From a bacterium (lineage in GTDB: Bacteria; Bacillota; Clostridia; Lachnospirales; Lachnospiraceae), in NCBI GenBank assembly GCA_029012425.1, contig JAQXMB010000085.1, forward strand, positions 1 to 64,000: a DNA stretch of 64,000 bases. Reading direction: 5' to 3'. Of this stretch, positions 1 to 9,126 are shown piece after piece. Made by a program: the position numbers and the translations under genes. The notes under the pieces are model-generated. The model made no database searches. It had not been told where the DNA came from and saw nothing but the letters and a program-made list of their open reading frames with translations. How positions within the stretch are numbered: position 1 is the first letter of the stretch; each line of letters opens with the position of its first letter.

Positions 1-1108
1 GCTACTCCAGCTTGAGCCACCACTACTGCCTGCGCTTCCGCTGTCTGCATTATTATTGCTGTTTGAAGCCGAACCGGCAGATGAGCTTCCTGCATCTACG
101 GAGCTATTTTTTCCGGTTGAATCAGTGATTGTCACTTTCTCAGAAGTATTGTTGGTAACATTCGGTTTTACATCCGCATTTCCCGCTTTGACGCTTGAGC
201 CTTCTGCTCCTTTATCAAGATTAACCTTTGCATCCGCATTTAAGGTAAGGTCTGTCTTAACTTCAGAACTGATGCTGGCACCCTTTGCATTGTTGGTAAT
301 TTCAACAGTAGAAGTGGTATTTCCGCCAACAGCAACATTTGCTGATGCATCTACAACGATGTTTCCAACCGATCCATCAATTGTAAGTGCTACATTTTCT
401 GCCTTTCCTGCTACAGAAACGGTCTTAACAACTGCACCCTTAGCAACTTTTACGGTTGCATCCGCTTTCATCGTAAGATTCTCTAATGTTACGCCTGCTT
501 TTACCGTTAATGCTGCTTTCTTATTTAATACAACATTTGCATCCTGACTGGTTGTAATCTTCGCACCTGTTGCATTATTGGTAATAGAAGGAGCTTCTTT
601 TGAGCTTCCGCTGACAGATACGGTACTCTTTCCCTTTACATTGATGGCATCAACCGTTCCGTTATTCACAATACTAATCTTTCCGCCCTTTGCTGAAACG
701 GTAATCTTTGTATCGGTAGATACCTTGCCTGCTACAAGCTTTAATGAGTTGGTGTCTCTTACGACAATGTTATTGCCCTTACCTCTGTCATACACAGATT
801 TTCCGTCTTTAATATCAATTTTCTTGAAATCGCCATAGTTATTTACAGTGGCCTTCGGAGCAGAAACAACCAGATCCTTCTTTCCATATGCACCATCCTT
901 GATGGTAAATTTCGTTCCCTTAGATGTCTTGATAACAATTTTTGTAACCTTCGGGTCATTCAAGGCAGCCTCTAACTGTTTCTGAGTTTTGATGGTTACA
1001 GTTTTCGTTGCTGCGATGGATGTTGTAGGTGGAATTACACCACCGGTCAAAACAACAGCCGTTACCATAAGGCCTGCGAACAACTGTGTTACTTTTTTGT
1101 TTTTCATT
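1..1108 (-). CDS. Secreted/surface repeat-rich (beta-solenoid-like) protein, C-terminus beyond window
   Basis: Open minus frame from ATG at 1108 to the window edge: MKNKKVTQLFAGLMVTAVVLTGGVIPPTTSIAATKTVTIKTQKQLEAALNDPKVTKIVIKT..., a signal peptide followed by repetitive short strands (SITNNATGAKITT, VEITNNAKGASISS) and a Ser/Asn/Gly-rich linker. The ORF track missed it because it has no stop inside the window. Confidence 0.8.
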
Positions 1109-1296
1109 TAGAAAACTCTCCTTTCTGTCTTTTCGTTCCATATTTGTACTTTTGTCCTTTGCAATTATGCAGTAAACAATATGTAACTATTTTATATATA
1201 TCATTTTTAATCCTATATTTCAAGCATAATATCGCTTTTATTCCAACACAATAAACATAAGTGTCAGTTACAATGCCATAAAGGTGGTGATATATC

Positions 1297-1611
1297 ATGT
1301 ATGAAGAGGAATTTGCGCCAAGACTTGCGGAGCTGAGAAATAAAAAGGGCGTTTCTGCCCGTGAGATGAGTCTCTCGATTGGTCAGAACGCCGGATACAT
1401 TAACAATATCGAAAGCGGCAAGGCACTGCCGTCCATGTCTGCTTTTTTCTTTATTTGTGAGTTTCTTGGGATTACACCGAGAGAATTTTTTGAGACTGAC
1501 TCTGTGCGCCCCATGCTTCTACGAAATTTGAATGATAATTTAAAAAAACTGGACGAAACACAGCTTCAGTGTATTGCGACAATTGTGGAAGGGCTGTCGC
1601 ACACGCATTGA
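1297..1611 (+). CDS. XRE-family helix-turn-helix transcriptional regulator
   Basis: 104 aa; LRNKKGVSAREMSLSIGQNAGYINNIESGKALPSMSAFFFICEFLGITPREFF is a typical HTH_3 pattern; divergent from the preceding gene. Confidence 0.85.
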   Translation: MYEEEFAPRLAELRNKKGVSAREMSLSIGQNAGYINNIESGKALPSMSAFFFICEFLGITPREFFETDSVRPMLLRNLNDNLKKLDETQLQCIATIVEGLSHTH

Positions 1612-1645
1612 GCCAGATTTCTGTGTTTTCAAAAAAACAAAAACA

Positions 1646-1689
1646 GGGAGTATCGCATCTCACCAAATCCGGTGATTTCCGATACTCCC
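1646..1689. terminator. Bidirectional intrinsic terminator between the XRE gene and rplT
   Basis: Inverted repeat GGGAGTATCG ... CACC/GGTG ... CGATACTCCC between convergent gene ends, with T-rich flanks in both directions. Confidence 0.75.
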
Positions 1690-1714
1690 TTTTCATTCGA
1701 TTAAAATATTTTAA

Positions 1715-2071
1715 TTATGCAAGCTTGCTCTTAGCAACCTCTGCTAATGCAGCAAAACCTTCTGCATCGTTAACTGCTAACTCAGCTAACATCTTGCGGT
1801 TCATATCAACACCAGCAAGCTTTAAGCCATACATGAATCTGCTGTATGATAAGCCGTTCATACGAGCTGCAGCATTGATACGAGCGATCCACAACTGACG
1901 GAACTGTCTCTTTCTCTGCTTACGACCGGCATATGCGCTTGTCAATGCTCTCATAACAGACTGCTTTGCAATTCTGTACTGTTTTGAGCGGGCTCCTCTG
2001 TATCCCTTTGCCAACTTTAATGTACGATTATGTTTTTTCTTAGCGTTTAAGCCACCTTTTACTCTTGCCAT
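1715..2071 (-). CDS. rplT: 50S ribosomal protein L20
   Basis: [62 protein letters not shown], canonical L20. Confidence 0.98.
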   Translation of the reverse strand: MARVKGGLNAKKKHNRTLKLAKGYRGARSKQYRIAKQSVMRALTSAYAGRKQRKRQFRQLWIARINAAARMNGLSYSRFMYGLKLAGVDMNRKMLAELAVNDAEGFAALAEVAKSKLA

Positions 2072-2095
2072 TTCTTATTTCCTCCTTGTACAATC

Positions 2096-2293
2096 TTACA
2101 GATAAGGTAAGATCTTCTTCATATTCTTAACATTGGTTGCATCTGTGATTGCAGACTGTCTGAGATTTCTCTTTCTCTTGGTAGACTTCTTGGTTAAGAT
2201 ATGGCTCTTATAAGCTTTATTTCTCTTTAACTTTCCGCTTCCTGTCTTTGTGAAGCGCTTTGCTGCAGAACTCTTTGTTTTCATTTTAGGCAT
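2096..2293 (-). CDS. rpmI: 50S ribosomal protein L35
   Basis: [46 protein letters not shown]; start placed at MPKMK after the SD (ORF track starts 6 codons upstream). Confidence 0.97.
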   Translation of the reverse strand: MPKMKTKSSAAKRFTKTGSGKLKRNKAYKSHILTKKSTKRKRNLRQSAITDATNVKNMKKILPYL

Positions 2294-2319
2294 GATTTTT
2301 TCCTCCTTCAATCGTCCTT

Positions 2320-2826
2320 TTATTTCTTTTCTCCAAGCACCATGGTAATACTTCTACCTTCCTGCTTCGGTGCTTTTTCCACTACTGCAACATCAGCAAG
2401 CTGCTCTGCAAAGTCATCTAAAATATGACGACTCTGCTGCATGTGCGCCATCTCTCTACCACGGAAACGCAAAGAAATCTTTACCTTGTTTCCCTTCGTA
2501 ATAAACTTTCTGGCAGCATTAATCTTGGTATTCAAATCATTAGAATCAATATTGGGAGAAAGACGAACCTCTTTAATCTCCACGGTTTTCTGCTTCTTGC
2601 GGGCATCCTTTTCCTTACGAGCCTGCTCGTAACGATATTTGCCATAGTCCACAATCTTACAAACCGGCGGTTTTGCAGTCGGAGCAATCTTTACTAAATC
2701 AAGCTCTGCCTCGTCTGCGAGACGCATTGCTTCTTTGATTGACATAACACCCAACTGGTCTCCGTTCTCTCCTATAACACGAACCTCTTTGTCTCTTATC
2801 TGTTCGTTGATCATTAATTCGCTAAT
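2320..2826 (-). CDS. infC: Translation initiation factor IF-3, probable ATT start codon
   Basis: [33 protein letters not shown]... IF-3. AGGAGG lies 9 nt upstream of in-frame ATT (ISELMINEQ). The ORF-track ATG at 2910 would put the start inside the leader hairpin. Confidence 0.9.
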   Translation of the reverse strand: MSELMINEQIRDKEVRVIGENGDQLGVMSIKEAMRLADEAELDLVKIAPTAKPPVCKIVDYGKYRYEQARKEKDARKKQKTVEIKEVRLSPNIDSNDLNTKINAARKFITKGNKVKISLRFRGREMAHMQQSRHILDDFAEQLADVAVVEKAPKQEGRSITMVLGEKK

Positions 2827-2867
2827 GACACCACACCTCCTGAATATAGTCTGATATTTGCAATAGT

Positions 2868-3009
2868 AAAACAGCAAAAAAAGTGGATACACACATATGT
2901 ATCCACTCATAAATCCTTCTCAAGATAATCAAAAATCATCATTGAAAAATTATTAACCCAAGTCACTCGTTTGTGCTAAGGTGAGAGTGGATACTCTACT
3001 TGCTGTTTT
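2868..3009 (-). promoter_or_regulatory. infC-rpmI-rplT leader with attenuator (L20-leader-like)
   Basis: Terminator hairpin AGTGGATAC(2907-2899)/GTATCCACT(2890-2882) followed by a T tract. Upstream GTATCCACTC (2994-2985) can pair with the 5' terminator arm. AAAACAGCA (3009-3001) can pair with TGCTGTTTT (2876-2868). Confidence 0.75.
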
Positions 3010-3019
3010 CAACTTAAAC

Positions 3020-3048
3020 AATGTAACATAGGTTTCCACTCGTGTCAA
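3020..3048 (-). promoter_or_regulatory. Sigma-A-type promoter for infC operon
   Basis: TTGACA (3048-3043) - 17 nt - TACATT (3025-3020), overlapping the 3' end of the upstream kinase gene. Confidence 0.65.
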
Positions 3049-5018
3049 GATGTTTTTTCTGATAAATCAAGATATTGCAAAAGCACTCCCATCAACCGGT
3101 CCGGATCTATCGGTTTCTCCAAATAATCAGTAAATCCGTAACCCAGATATATGTCCCTCGCTCCCGCAGTAACATTCGCTGTCAATGCGATAATCGGCGT
3201 CGTTTCATCCGTGAGATTACTGCTTTTTATCCGGTTTAATGTCTCAATTCCATCCATCTGTGGCATCAGATGATCCAGGAATATCAGATCATACTTATTT
3301 TTTTCAAGTAATGCGAGGCACTCCATTCCACCGGTTACAGTATCTACAGCAGTCGTTGTTGCCTTTAATAGACTCTTTAAGACAAACGCATTCGTCTTGT
3401 TATCATCGACCACCAGAATTCTTGCACCGGAGAAAAACTGCAGCTTCTGCTTCTTCTTCGCAAGCCGATGAATGACCGCACTCTCCGGAATTGCATCCTG
3501 TTCGAGCGAAAATGAAAACTGCGAGCCCTGCCCATATACACTCGCAACTTCTAACCGGCTTCCCATCTGCTCAAGGAGACTATTTACAATGCTCATTCCA
3601 AGTCCGGTACCTTCAATATGATGATTGCGCTGCTCTTCGATTCGTTGAAACGGGATACAAAGTGCATCAATATCCTCCGGTCTGATTCCAATACCGGTAT
3701 CTTTCACAATCACGCGCAAAGAGCCATGCCAGTCAGATTCCGCCGTATAGGCAAGCATCAGTCTCACAGAACCTGCCGAAGTATACTTCACAGCATTCGC
3801 GAGAAGATTCGTAAGAATCTGCCGAATTCGAACATCGTCACCGATCAATTCTGACGGAACATTCGGAGCTACCTGAATCGTAAATATTAAATTCTTTTCC
3901 TTCGCGCGATAGTCAATGAGTTTTCTGACACTTTCAACCATTTCCCGGACATTATATTGAACAGGAACAATATCCAGCTTTCCGGTCTCAAGCTTTGAAA
4001 AATCCAAAATATCATTTACAACCTGCAACAGTGTCTGCCCAGCATTTTTTATATCCTGTGCATAGGAGCGGATCGTCTCATCCGTCGACTCACGGATAAT
4101 CATCTCATTGAGTCCAAGCACCGCGTTAATTGGCGTACGAAATTCATGGGACATTTTCGAAAACATCAGTGTTTTTGCTGCATTTGCACCCGATAACTGC
4201 TCATTTTGTTCCTTTACATCAGTTACCATCTGTTCCTGCTTTAAAAACTGCTCCATCTCTTCGCTGATATCTTTCACCGAAAAAACAAACACCTGATTTT
4301 CTCTTGAAAAACCACGCAACGAACTAAAATGCAGTCGAACCCAGCGCCAGATGCCATCTATGGCGCGCATCTGATAATCCGCGTGAAACTTACCTTCCGA
4401 AAGCAATCGTTCCAAGACATTCTGCGGCTCTGTCAGTTTTAAAAACATTTCGCGGTCTTCTTCGCGGAACATTTCAACAATAATATTTCGCCAGCTTGTA
4501 TATGCTAAGTCTGTATAGCCCTGCTTCTCAGAGCTTAATTCCGTCACCTGCGCATCCTTGCAAATATTCGCTTTGAGATCCACAACCATCGAATACAGAT
4601 AGTCTTCCTGAAGCGTATCAAACTTCATCTTTGTAATGCGCTCCTCATTCATGACATCCGTATCTTCAATAAAATAGATGATATGAATGCCATCTTCTAC
4701 TTTGAGTATTCGATATTCATAATTTTTTTCTTTGATAGACATGCATCCATGATAATTCTCCTGCTTGAACAGATTCACATCCATGAATGCCTGAAATCCT
4801 TGTTCAACCGGAAGCTCACCATCCTTGTTCTTAAAAAACAAGGATTGATAAAACTCCACACAGCTTCCGCGCTCACCAACATTCTCTATAAAAATATCAT
4901 TTCCATGAATCATCTCGAAGGATTCATCATCCTCATACAAGAAGAAAATTGCTTCGCATTTTTCAAAAAAATACTTGTATGCTGTTTTAATGAATTTCTT
5001 CCTTGTCATTGGGTTCAT
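3045..5018 (-). CDS. PAS-containing hybrid sensor histidine kinase with C-terminal receiver
   Basis: HisKA MSHEFRTPINAVLGLNEMI; HATPase DTGIGIRPEDI and GTGLGMSIVNSLLEQMG; REC LVVDDNKTN...IFLDHLMPQMDG...LTANVT...YLEKPID. Confidence 0.93.
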   Translation of the reverse strand: MNPMTRKKFIKTAYKYFFEKCEAIFFLYEDDESFEMIHGNDIFIENVGERGSCVEFYQSLFFKNKDGELPVEQGFQAFMDVNLFKQENYHGCMSIKEKNYEYRILKVEDGIHIIYFIEDTDVMNEERITKMKFDTLQEDYLYSMVVDLKANICKDAQVTELSSEKQGYTDLAYTSWRNIIVEMFREEDREMFLKLTEPQNVLERLLSEGKFHADYQMRAIDGIWRWVRLHFSSLRGFSRENQVFVFSVKDISEEMEQFLKQEQMVTDVKEQNEQLSGANAAKTLMFSKMSHEFRTPINAVLGLNEMIIRESTDETIRSYAQDIKNAGQTLLQVVNDILDFSKLETGKLDIVPVQYNVREMVESVRKLIDYRAKEKNLIFTIQVAPNVPSELIGDDVRIRQILTNLLANAVKYTSAGSVRLMLAYTAESDWHGSLRVIVKDTGIGIRPEDIDALCIPFQRIEEQRNHHIEGTGLGMSIVNSLLEQMGSRLEVASVYGQGSQFSFSLEQDAIPESAVIHRLAKKKQKLQFFSGARILVVDDNKTNAFVLKSLLKATTTAVDTVTGGMECLALLEKNKYDLIFLDHLMPQMDGIETLNRIKSSNLTDETTPIIALTANVTAGARDIYLGYGFTDYLEKPIDPDRLMGVLLQYLDLSEKTS

Positions 5019-5022
5019 TGTT

Positions 5023-5820
5023 TTACCTCAAAATTACTCGAATCAACCGATTACAAGCATCAATAAATGATTGTAAATGACGGTCAATATATGACAGATT
5101 GCCTACTTTAGCTGACATTTCCAGAATTTCCGCCTGTTCTCCAACATCAATAAAGCCAAGCTGTTTTGATGCGCTCTTAATTCCATGCACTTTTGTCCGA
5201 AACAAATCAATATCCGAATGAACGAGTCCACTTAATTGGACAATCATATCGGCCAATTCCTGACAATATACTTCAAGGATTTCTTTTTCTGTCGTCACAT
5301 TCATTCGTATATCGGAAGCATCCGCTTTTGTTACCGGATCTGCCTGCGGCATTCTCCGATAACCCGGATGAATATGTGTTTCAATCACCTGTTTCAATTC
5401 ATGTACCAAAAAAGGCTTCTGCATATATGCATCAAATCCGTACTCCGTATAATGCTTCTGCAACTCTTCCGTCATATCAGCAGTAAGCAGTACCATAGGA
5501 TATTTTCTATGCTCCCGAATCTTTGTTGCCGCAGTCAGTCCATCCATACCGGGCATCAGATTATCCAGAAAAATCATCTGGTAATTGTGATTTAGTGCCG
5601 CCTCAACTGCTTGTGCCCCATCTTCTGCAACATCTACCTGCAGCTGCCAGGGAGCAATGAGTTCCTTGAATAATTTCTGATTTAAGACCATATCTTCTGC
5701 CAGAAGAACTCTGGCATCCGGATATACATATGTTGGAAGTACTGTCTTTTCAGACGATTCTGCCGCAACAGCAACCATATTTGTTAATTCTCCTTCTGTC
5801 ACATTCAATACATCGCTCAA
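5023..5820 (-). CDS. Receiver-HPT phosphotransfer protein
   Basis: REC LLAEDMVLNQKLF...IFLDNLMPGMDG...LLTADMT...MQKPF, then HPT motif VHGIKSASKQLGFIDVG. Confidence 0.9.
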   Translation of the reverse strand: MSDVLNVTEGELTNMVAVAAESSEKTVLPTYVYPDARVLLAEDMVLNQKLFKELIAPWQLQVDVAEDGAQAVEAALNHNYQMIFLDNLMPGMDGLTAATKIREHRKYPMVLLTADMTEELQKHYTEYGFDAYMQKPFLVHELKQVIETHIHPGYRRMPQADPVTKADASDIRMNVTTEKEILEVYCQELADMIVQLSGLVHSDIDLFRTKVHGIKSASKQLGFIDVGEQAEILEMSAKVGNLSYIDRHLQSFIDACNRLIRVILR

Positions 5821-5826
5821 TTGTTG

Positions 5827-7266
5827 TCATTCCATTTGCTCCCGCCGGTTCAATACCCGATGAACCTCGCCCTTTAAATACACTTCATTATAGGGTCGAA
5901 CGATATAGCCGGCAACACCAAGCTGCTTACATGCCAAAACCGTTTCCAGATCACTGTGTGTCGTGATAAACAGAATCGGTACACTGCGATTGGTAATCTC
6001 GAGCACGCGTTTTGCTGTCTCTATGCCGTTCATTCCGGGCATATCGATATCCATAAGAATCAATTCCGGCAACTTGATGTTGGGAAGCTTTGCAAGAAGC
6101 TCTTCGCCGGAAGTAAAGCCTACCACATCATATCTGTCAGAAAGACTCTTCTGCAGCATAAGGATATTGGTCTGCATATCATCAACAACAAAAATCTGTG
6201 TACTTTCCTTAATCTGATTACGATTCTGTTCATCTTTGGCCGGGTCTGCCATCAAATCACTTTTCGGCGGTACAATAGAAAGACTCATGTTATCGCGCAG
6301 ACTCAAATCAAGCATACCGCCTTCAAACAATCGAATAACCGGACGAAGATTATTGATTCCTGAATTTTCATAGACAATACCGGCCCGCCCGTCACTAAGC
6401 GTGACCTCGGTTCCCTTCGGATACAGCGGCACATACTTCATAAGTAAGTCCACACATTCCTTGTCAAACATAATTCCGCAACCGCCCATCAGATACTCAC
6501 AGGCCTCATACGGGCTGTATGGATTTTTATAAGGGCGCTTGGAAACCAATGCATCATATACATCTGCAACATGAAGCATTTTCGCATATAACGACAATTC
6601 ATCTCCGGTACAGCCCTTCGGATAACCACTGCCATCCACATTCTCATGGTGATACAGAACGGCAACCTTTACTTCCGCAGAAATATCCCACCGCTCTTTG
6701 ATCGCCTCATAGGACATCGTAGAATGTGTCTTCATGATATTATATTCTTCGGGTGTCAGACGGCCGGGCTTGTTTAATATCTCATCCGGAATTTTCAGTT
6801 TTCCAAGATCATGTAACAGCGCAGCTAAAACAAGCTTTTCCAAGCCATCCTTTGGCAAACCTTTTCCCATTCCCATCACACCGCAAAGAACCGCTACATT
6901 TACGGAATGCGCATAGGTGTGGTCTGTGTAAGAACGAAGATCCATAAGATCCATTGATACAAATCCCTTATCAAGAATCTCCTCAACAATCTGCTTTGAC
7001 ACAATGCGACACTGGTCAATATTGCCCTGTTTAATGCATTGCATTCCGGCCTCACGAAGCTGCGGCGAAATCACACTCTCAACCTCAATTCCTTTCGAAA
7101 ACTCGTCTTCAATGTAGATTCCGGTAAATCCGAATCGAATGAGTCCTTCTATGTAATTTTGAGTGAGCGCACTTTGCCCGCCGATCAGAATCCTGCCACC
7201 GGAATCATAAAGCGGTGTTGCAAGAATCATGCCTTCTTTTGCTTTTTCAATGGGAATGTAACGCAT
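5827..7266 (-). CDS. HD-GYP domain c-di-GMP phosphodiesterase with C-terminal receiver-like domain
   Basis: HDLGKLKIPDEIL...HHENVDGSGYPKG canonical HD-GYP; C-terminal FVVDDMQTN...LILMDIDMPGMNG...FITTHSD...GYIVRPYN. Start set at MRYIPIEK behind GAGGAG. Confidence 0.92.
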   Translation of the reverse strand: MRYIPIEKAKEGMILATPLYDSGGRILIGGQSALTQNYIEGLIRFGFTGIYIEDEFSKGIEVESVISPQLREAGMQCIKQGNIDQCRIVSKQIVEEILDKGFVSMDLMDLRSYTDHTYAHSVNVAVLCGVMGMGKGLPKDGLEKLVLAALLHDLGKLKIPDEILNKPGRLTPEEYNIMKTHSTMSYEAIKERWDISAEVKVAVLYHHENVDGSGYPKGCTGDELSLYAKMLHVADVYDALVSKRPYKNPYSPYEACEYLMGGCGIMFDKECVDLLMKYVPLYPKGTEVTLSDGRAGIVYENSGINNLRPVIRLFEGGMLDLSLRDNMSLSIVPPKSDLMADPAKDEQNRNQIKESTQIFVVDDMQTNILMLQKSLSDRYDVVGFTSGEELLAKLPNIKLPELILMDIDMPGMNGIETAKRVLEITNRSVPILFITTHSDLETVLACKQLGVAGYIVRPYNEVYLKGEVHRVLNRREQME

Positions 7267-7316
7267 AAAACTCTCCTCAAAATTCAAAAAACATATTTTT
7301 CCTTATAGTCCAATTA

Positions 7317-7345
7317 ATCATAACACCTTTTCCTTCTTTTGACAA
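7317..7345 (-). promoter_or_regulatory. Sigma-A-type promoter for HD-GYP/REC-HPT/kinase cluster
   Basis: TTGTCA (7345-7340) - 17 nt - TATGAT (7322-7317) upstream of the first gene of the cluster. Confidence 0.65.
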
Positions 7346-7476
7346 TTTGTAATTCTTCGGAGAAATTTTGATTTATACTTATTTTTGAATCAATTGCTTT
7401 ATGAAACATGATTGATATGCTATAGTAGTTGTTGGCGTTAACAAAAATAATAACTGATAGGAAACAGGGAAAAGAA

Positions 7477-8331
7477 ATGGATAAAAGAATCATTGACTTA
7501 CATGTGCATTCGAATGCATCAGACGGAACCTTCACACCTACGGAATTAATGTATGAAGCAAAAAAAGCGGGGCTCTCTGCACTCGCGCTCACAGACCATG
7601 ATACGACAGCGGGGATTTGGGAAGCCATGCAGGCAGCCGAAGAACTTGGCATCGAACTGGTTCCCGGTGTTGAACTGTCCACAGAATTTGAGGGAACAGA
7701 GATTCATGTGTTGGGGTTATATATTGATGAAAAGGATTCCATGCTGCAAAAAAGAATGGCGGATTTTCGGGATTCCAGAGATAATCGAAACATTTATATG
7801 CTGGAGAAGCTTCGTGCAGAAGGCTTTGACATCACACAGGAAGCATTAGAACACGCCTTCCCGGATGCGGTAATTACAAGGGCACATATTGCGCGTTTCT
7901 TATTGGATCAAGGATACATTCCCGACATGAAAACCGCCTTCGAGGTATATATTGGCGATGGATGTCGCTGTTATGTTCCTCGTCCGAAGGTCACACCTAT
8001 GGATGCGGTCAGCTATATTCTGGAAGCCGGCGGTGTTCCGATTCTTGCTCACCCGGTACTTTATAAAATGGAAAAAGCCGACCTGCTTCGCATGATCCGT
8101 CTGATGAAGGATCAGGGTCTGGTCGGCATGGAAGCCATCTACTCTGAGAACACCACAGGTGCAGAGCAGGAATACAAAGCACTCGCCCGTTCACAGGGTC
8201 TGCTTATCACAGGTGGCTCCGATTTTCACGGCACGAATAAACCGCATTTAAAGCTTGGTGTCGGCCGCGGAAATTTATATATTCCGTATGATCTTTTGGA
8301 GAAAATTAAACAAGCACGAATTTCTCAATAA
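7477..8331 (+). CDS. PHP-domain metal-dependent phosphoesterase
   Basis: MDKRIIDLHVHSNASDGTFTPTELMYEAKKAGLSALALTDHDTTAG...ITGGSDFHG; start moved to MDKRIID. Confidence 0.92.
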   Translation: MDKRIIDLHVHSNASDGTFTPTELMYEAKKAGLSALALTDHDTTAGIWEAMQAAEELGIELVPGVELSTEFEGTEIHVLGLYIDEKDSMLQKRMADFRDSRDNRNIYMLEKLRAEGFDITQEALEHAFPDAVITRAHIARFLLDQGYIPDMKTAFEVYIGDGCRCYVPRPKVTPMDAVSYILEAGGVPILAHPVLYKMEKADLLRMIRLMKDQGLVGMEAIYSENTTGAEQEYKALARSQGLLITGGSDFHGTNKPHLKLGVGRGNLYIPYDLLEKIKQARISQ

Positions 8332-9118
8332 TCTCTTTCATTGCATCCTCGTTATTGTTATGCCCGGTCACATAATCTGCAACTTCTTTTGCGGCAGGGA
8401 TTCCGTTGCACATAGCGATGCCGACACCTGCCGCAGAAATCATTTCAATATCATTCTGCTCGTCTCCAACCGCAATCGTATCTGATAAATCCACTCCCAG
8501 ATAATCTGCCAAAAATGAGATTCCGGTTCCCTTCGAAATCCCTTCCGGCATCACCTCTAAATACTCGGGGCATGAAAAGATAAAGTTACATTTTCCTTTT
8601 GCCCATTCCAAATTGTCCTGTCGGAACTGTTCTAATCGTTCATGATTTTCTAAATCAATCAAAATCGCTTTATTGGGTTCTCTCGTAAGGAATCCAAAGA
8701 CATCCGCGGTCGCAAAACCGGGCAGATTCGTTCTGCTCTCGTAGCGGTCAAGCTCAGCTGTGCGCGCTTTTGTAACAATCTGTCCGTGCTGATAAGTATG
8801 AATATAAATCCCCGCTGCATCTGCCCGTTCAAACAGCTCTCGCAATGTCTGCATCTTTAGCTGTTTGGAAAAAAGAACCTTTTTTCGATAGCAGTCATAG
8901 ACATGTGCTCCGTTGTAAGAAACGATATAACAACCGTCATAATTCAGTCCAAGTGCATCATTGATAAGCTTGGCGCTTTCAAACGGACGCCCGGTTGCCA
9001 CTACAAACGAATGTCCCCGGGTTGTAGCCTGTTCAATCGCCGCGCGATTCAGCGGTGAAATAGACTTGTCATCGCACAGCAGGGTACCGTCTAAATCCGA
9101 AAAAATAATTTTACTCAT
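8306..9118 (-). CDS. HAD superfamily (Cof-type) phosphatase
   Basis: MSKIIFSDLDGTLLCDDKSISPLN...GISKGTGISFLADYLGV...AVGDEQNDIEMI; Cof-like HAD. Confidence 0.92.
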   Translation of the reverse strand: MSKIIFSDLDGTLLCDDKSISPLNRAAIEQATTRGHSFVVATGRPFESAKLINDALGLNYDGCYIVSYNGAHVYDCYRKKVLFSKQLKMQTLRELFERADAAGIYIHTYQHGQIVTKARTAELDRYESRTNLPGFATADVFGFLTREPNKAILIDLENHERLEQFRQDNLEWAKGKCNFIFSCPEYLEVMPEGISKGTGISFLADYLGVDLSDTIAVGDEQNDIEMISAAGVGIAMCNGIPAAKEVADYVTGHNNNEDAMKEIIEKFVLV

Positions 9119-9126
9119 GAAATTCA

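Noticed and set aside
56-838. Two plus-strand ORFs at the left edge
   Set aside because: Antisense to the open minus frame with signal peptide and repeats; Phe/Thr/Ser-rich composition is the reverse complement of that coding sequence.
956-1298. Minus ORFs of 61 and 64 aa near 1.1 kb
   Set aside because: One is out of frame with the surface protein, the other lies in the AT-rich promoter region; no SD or family resemblance.
7314-7682. 122-aa minus ORF
   Set aside because: Antisense to the PHP gene and runs through the promoter region.
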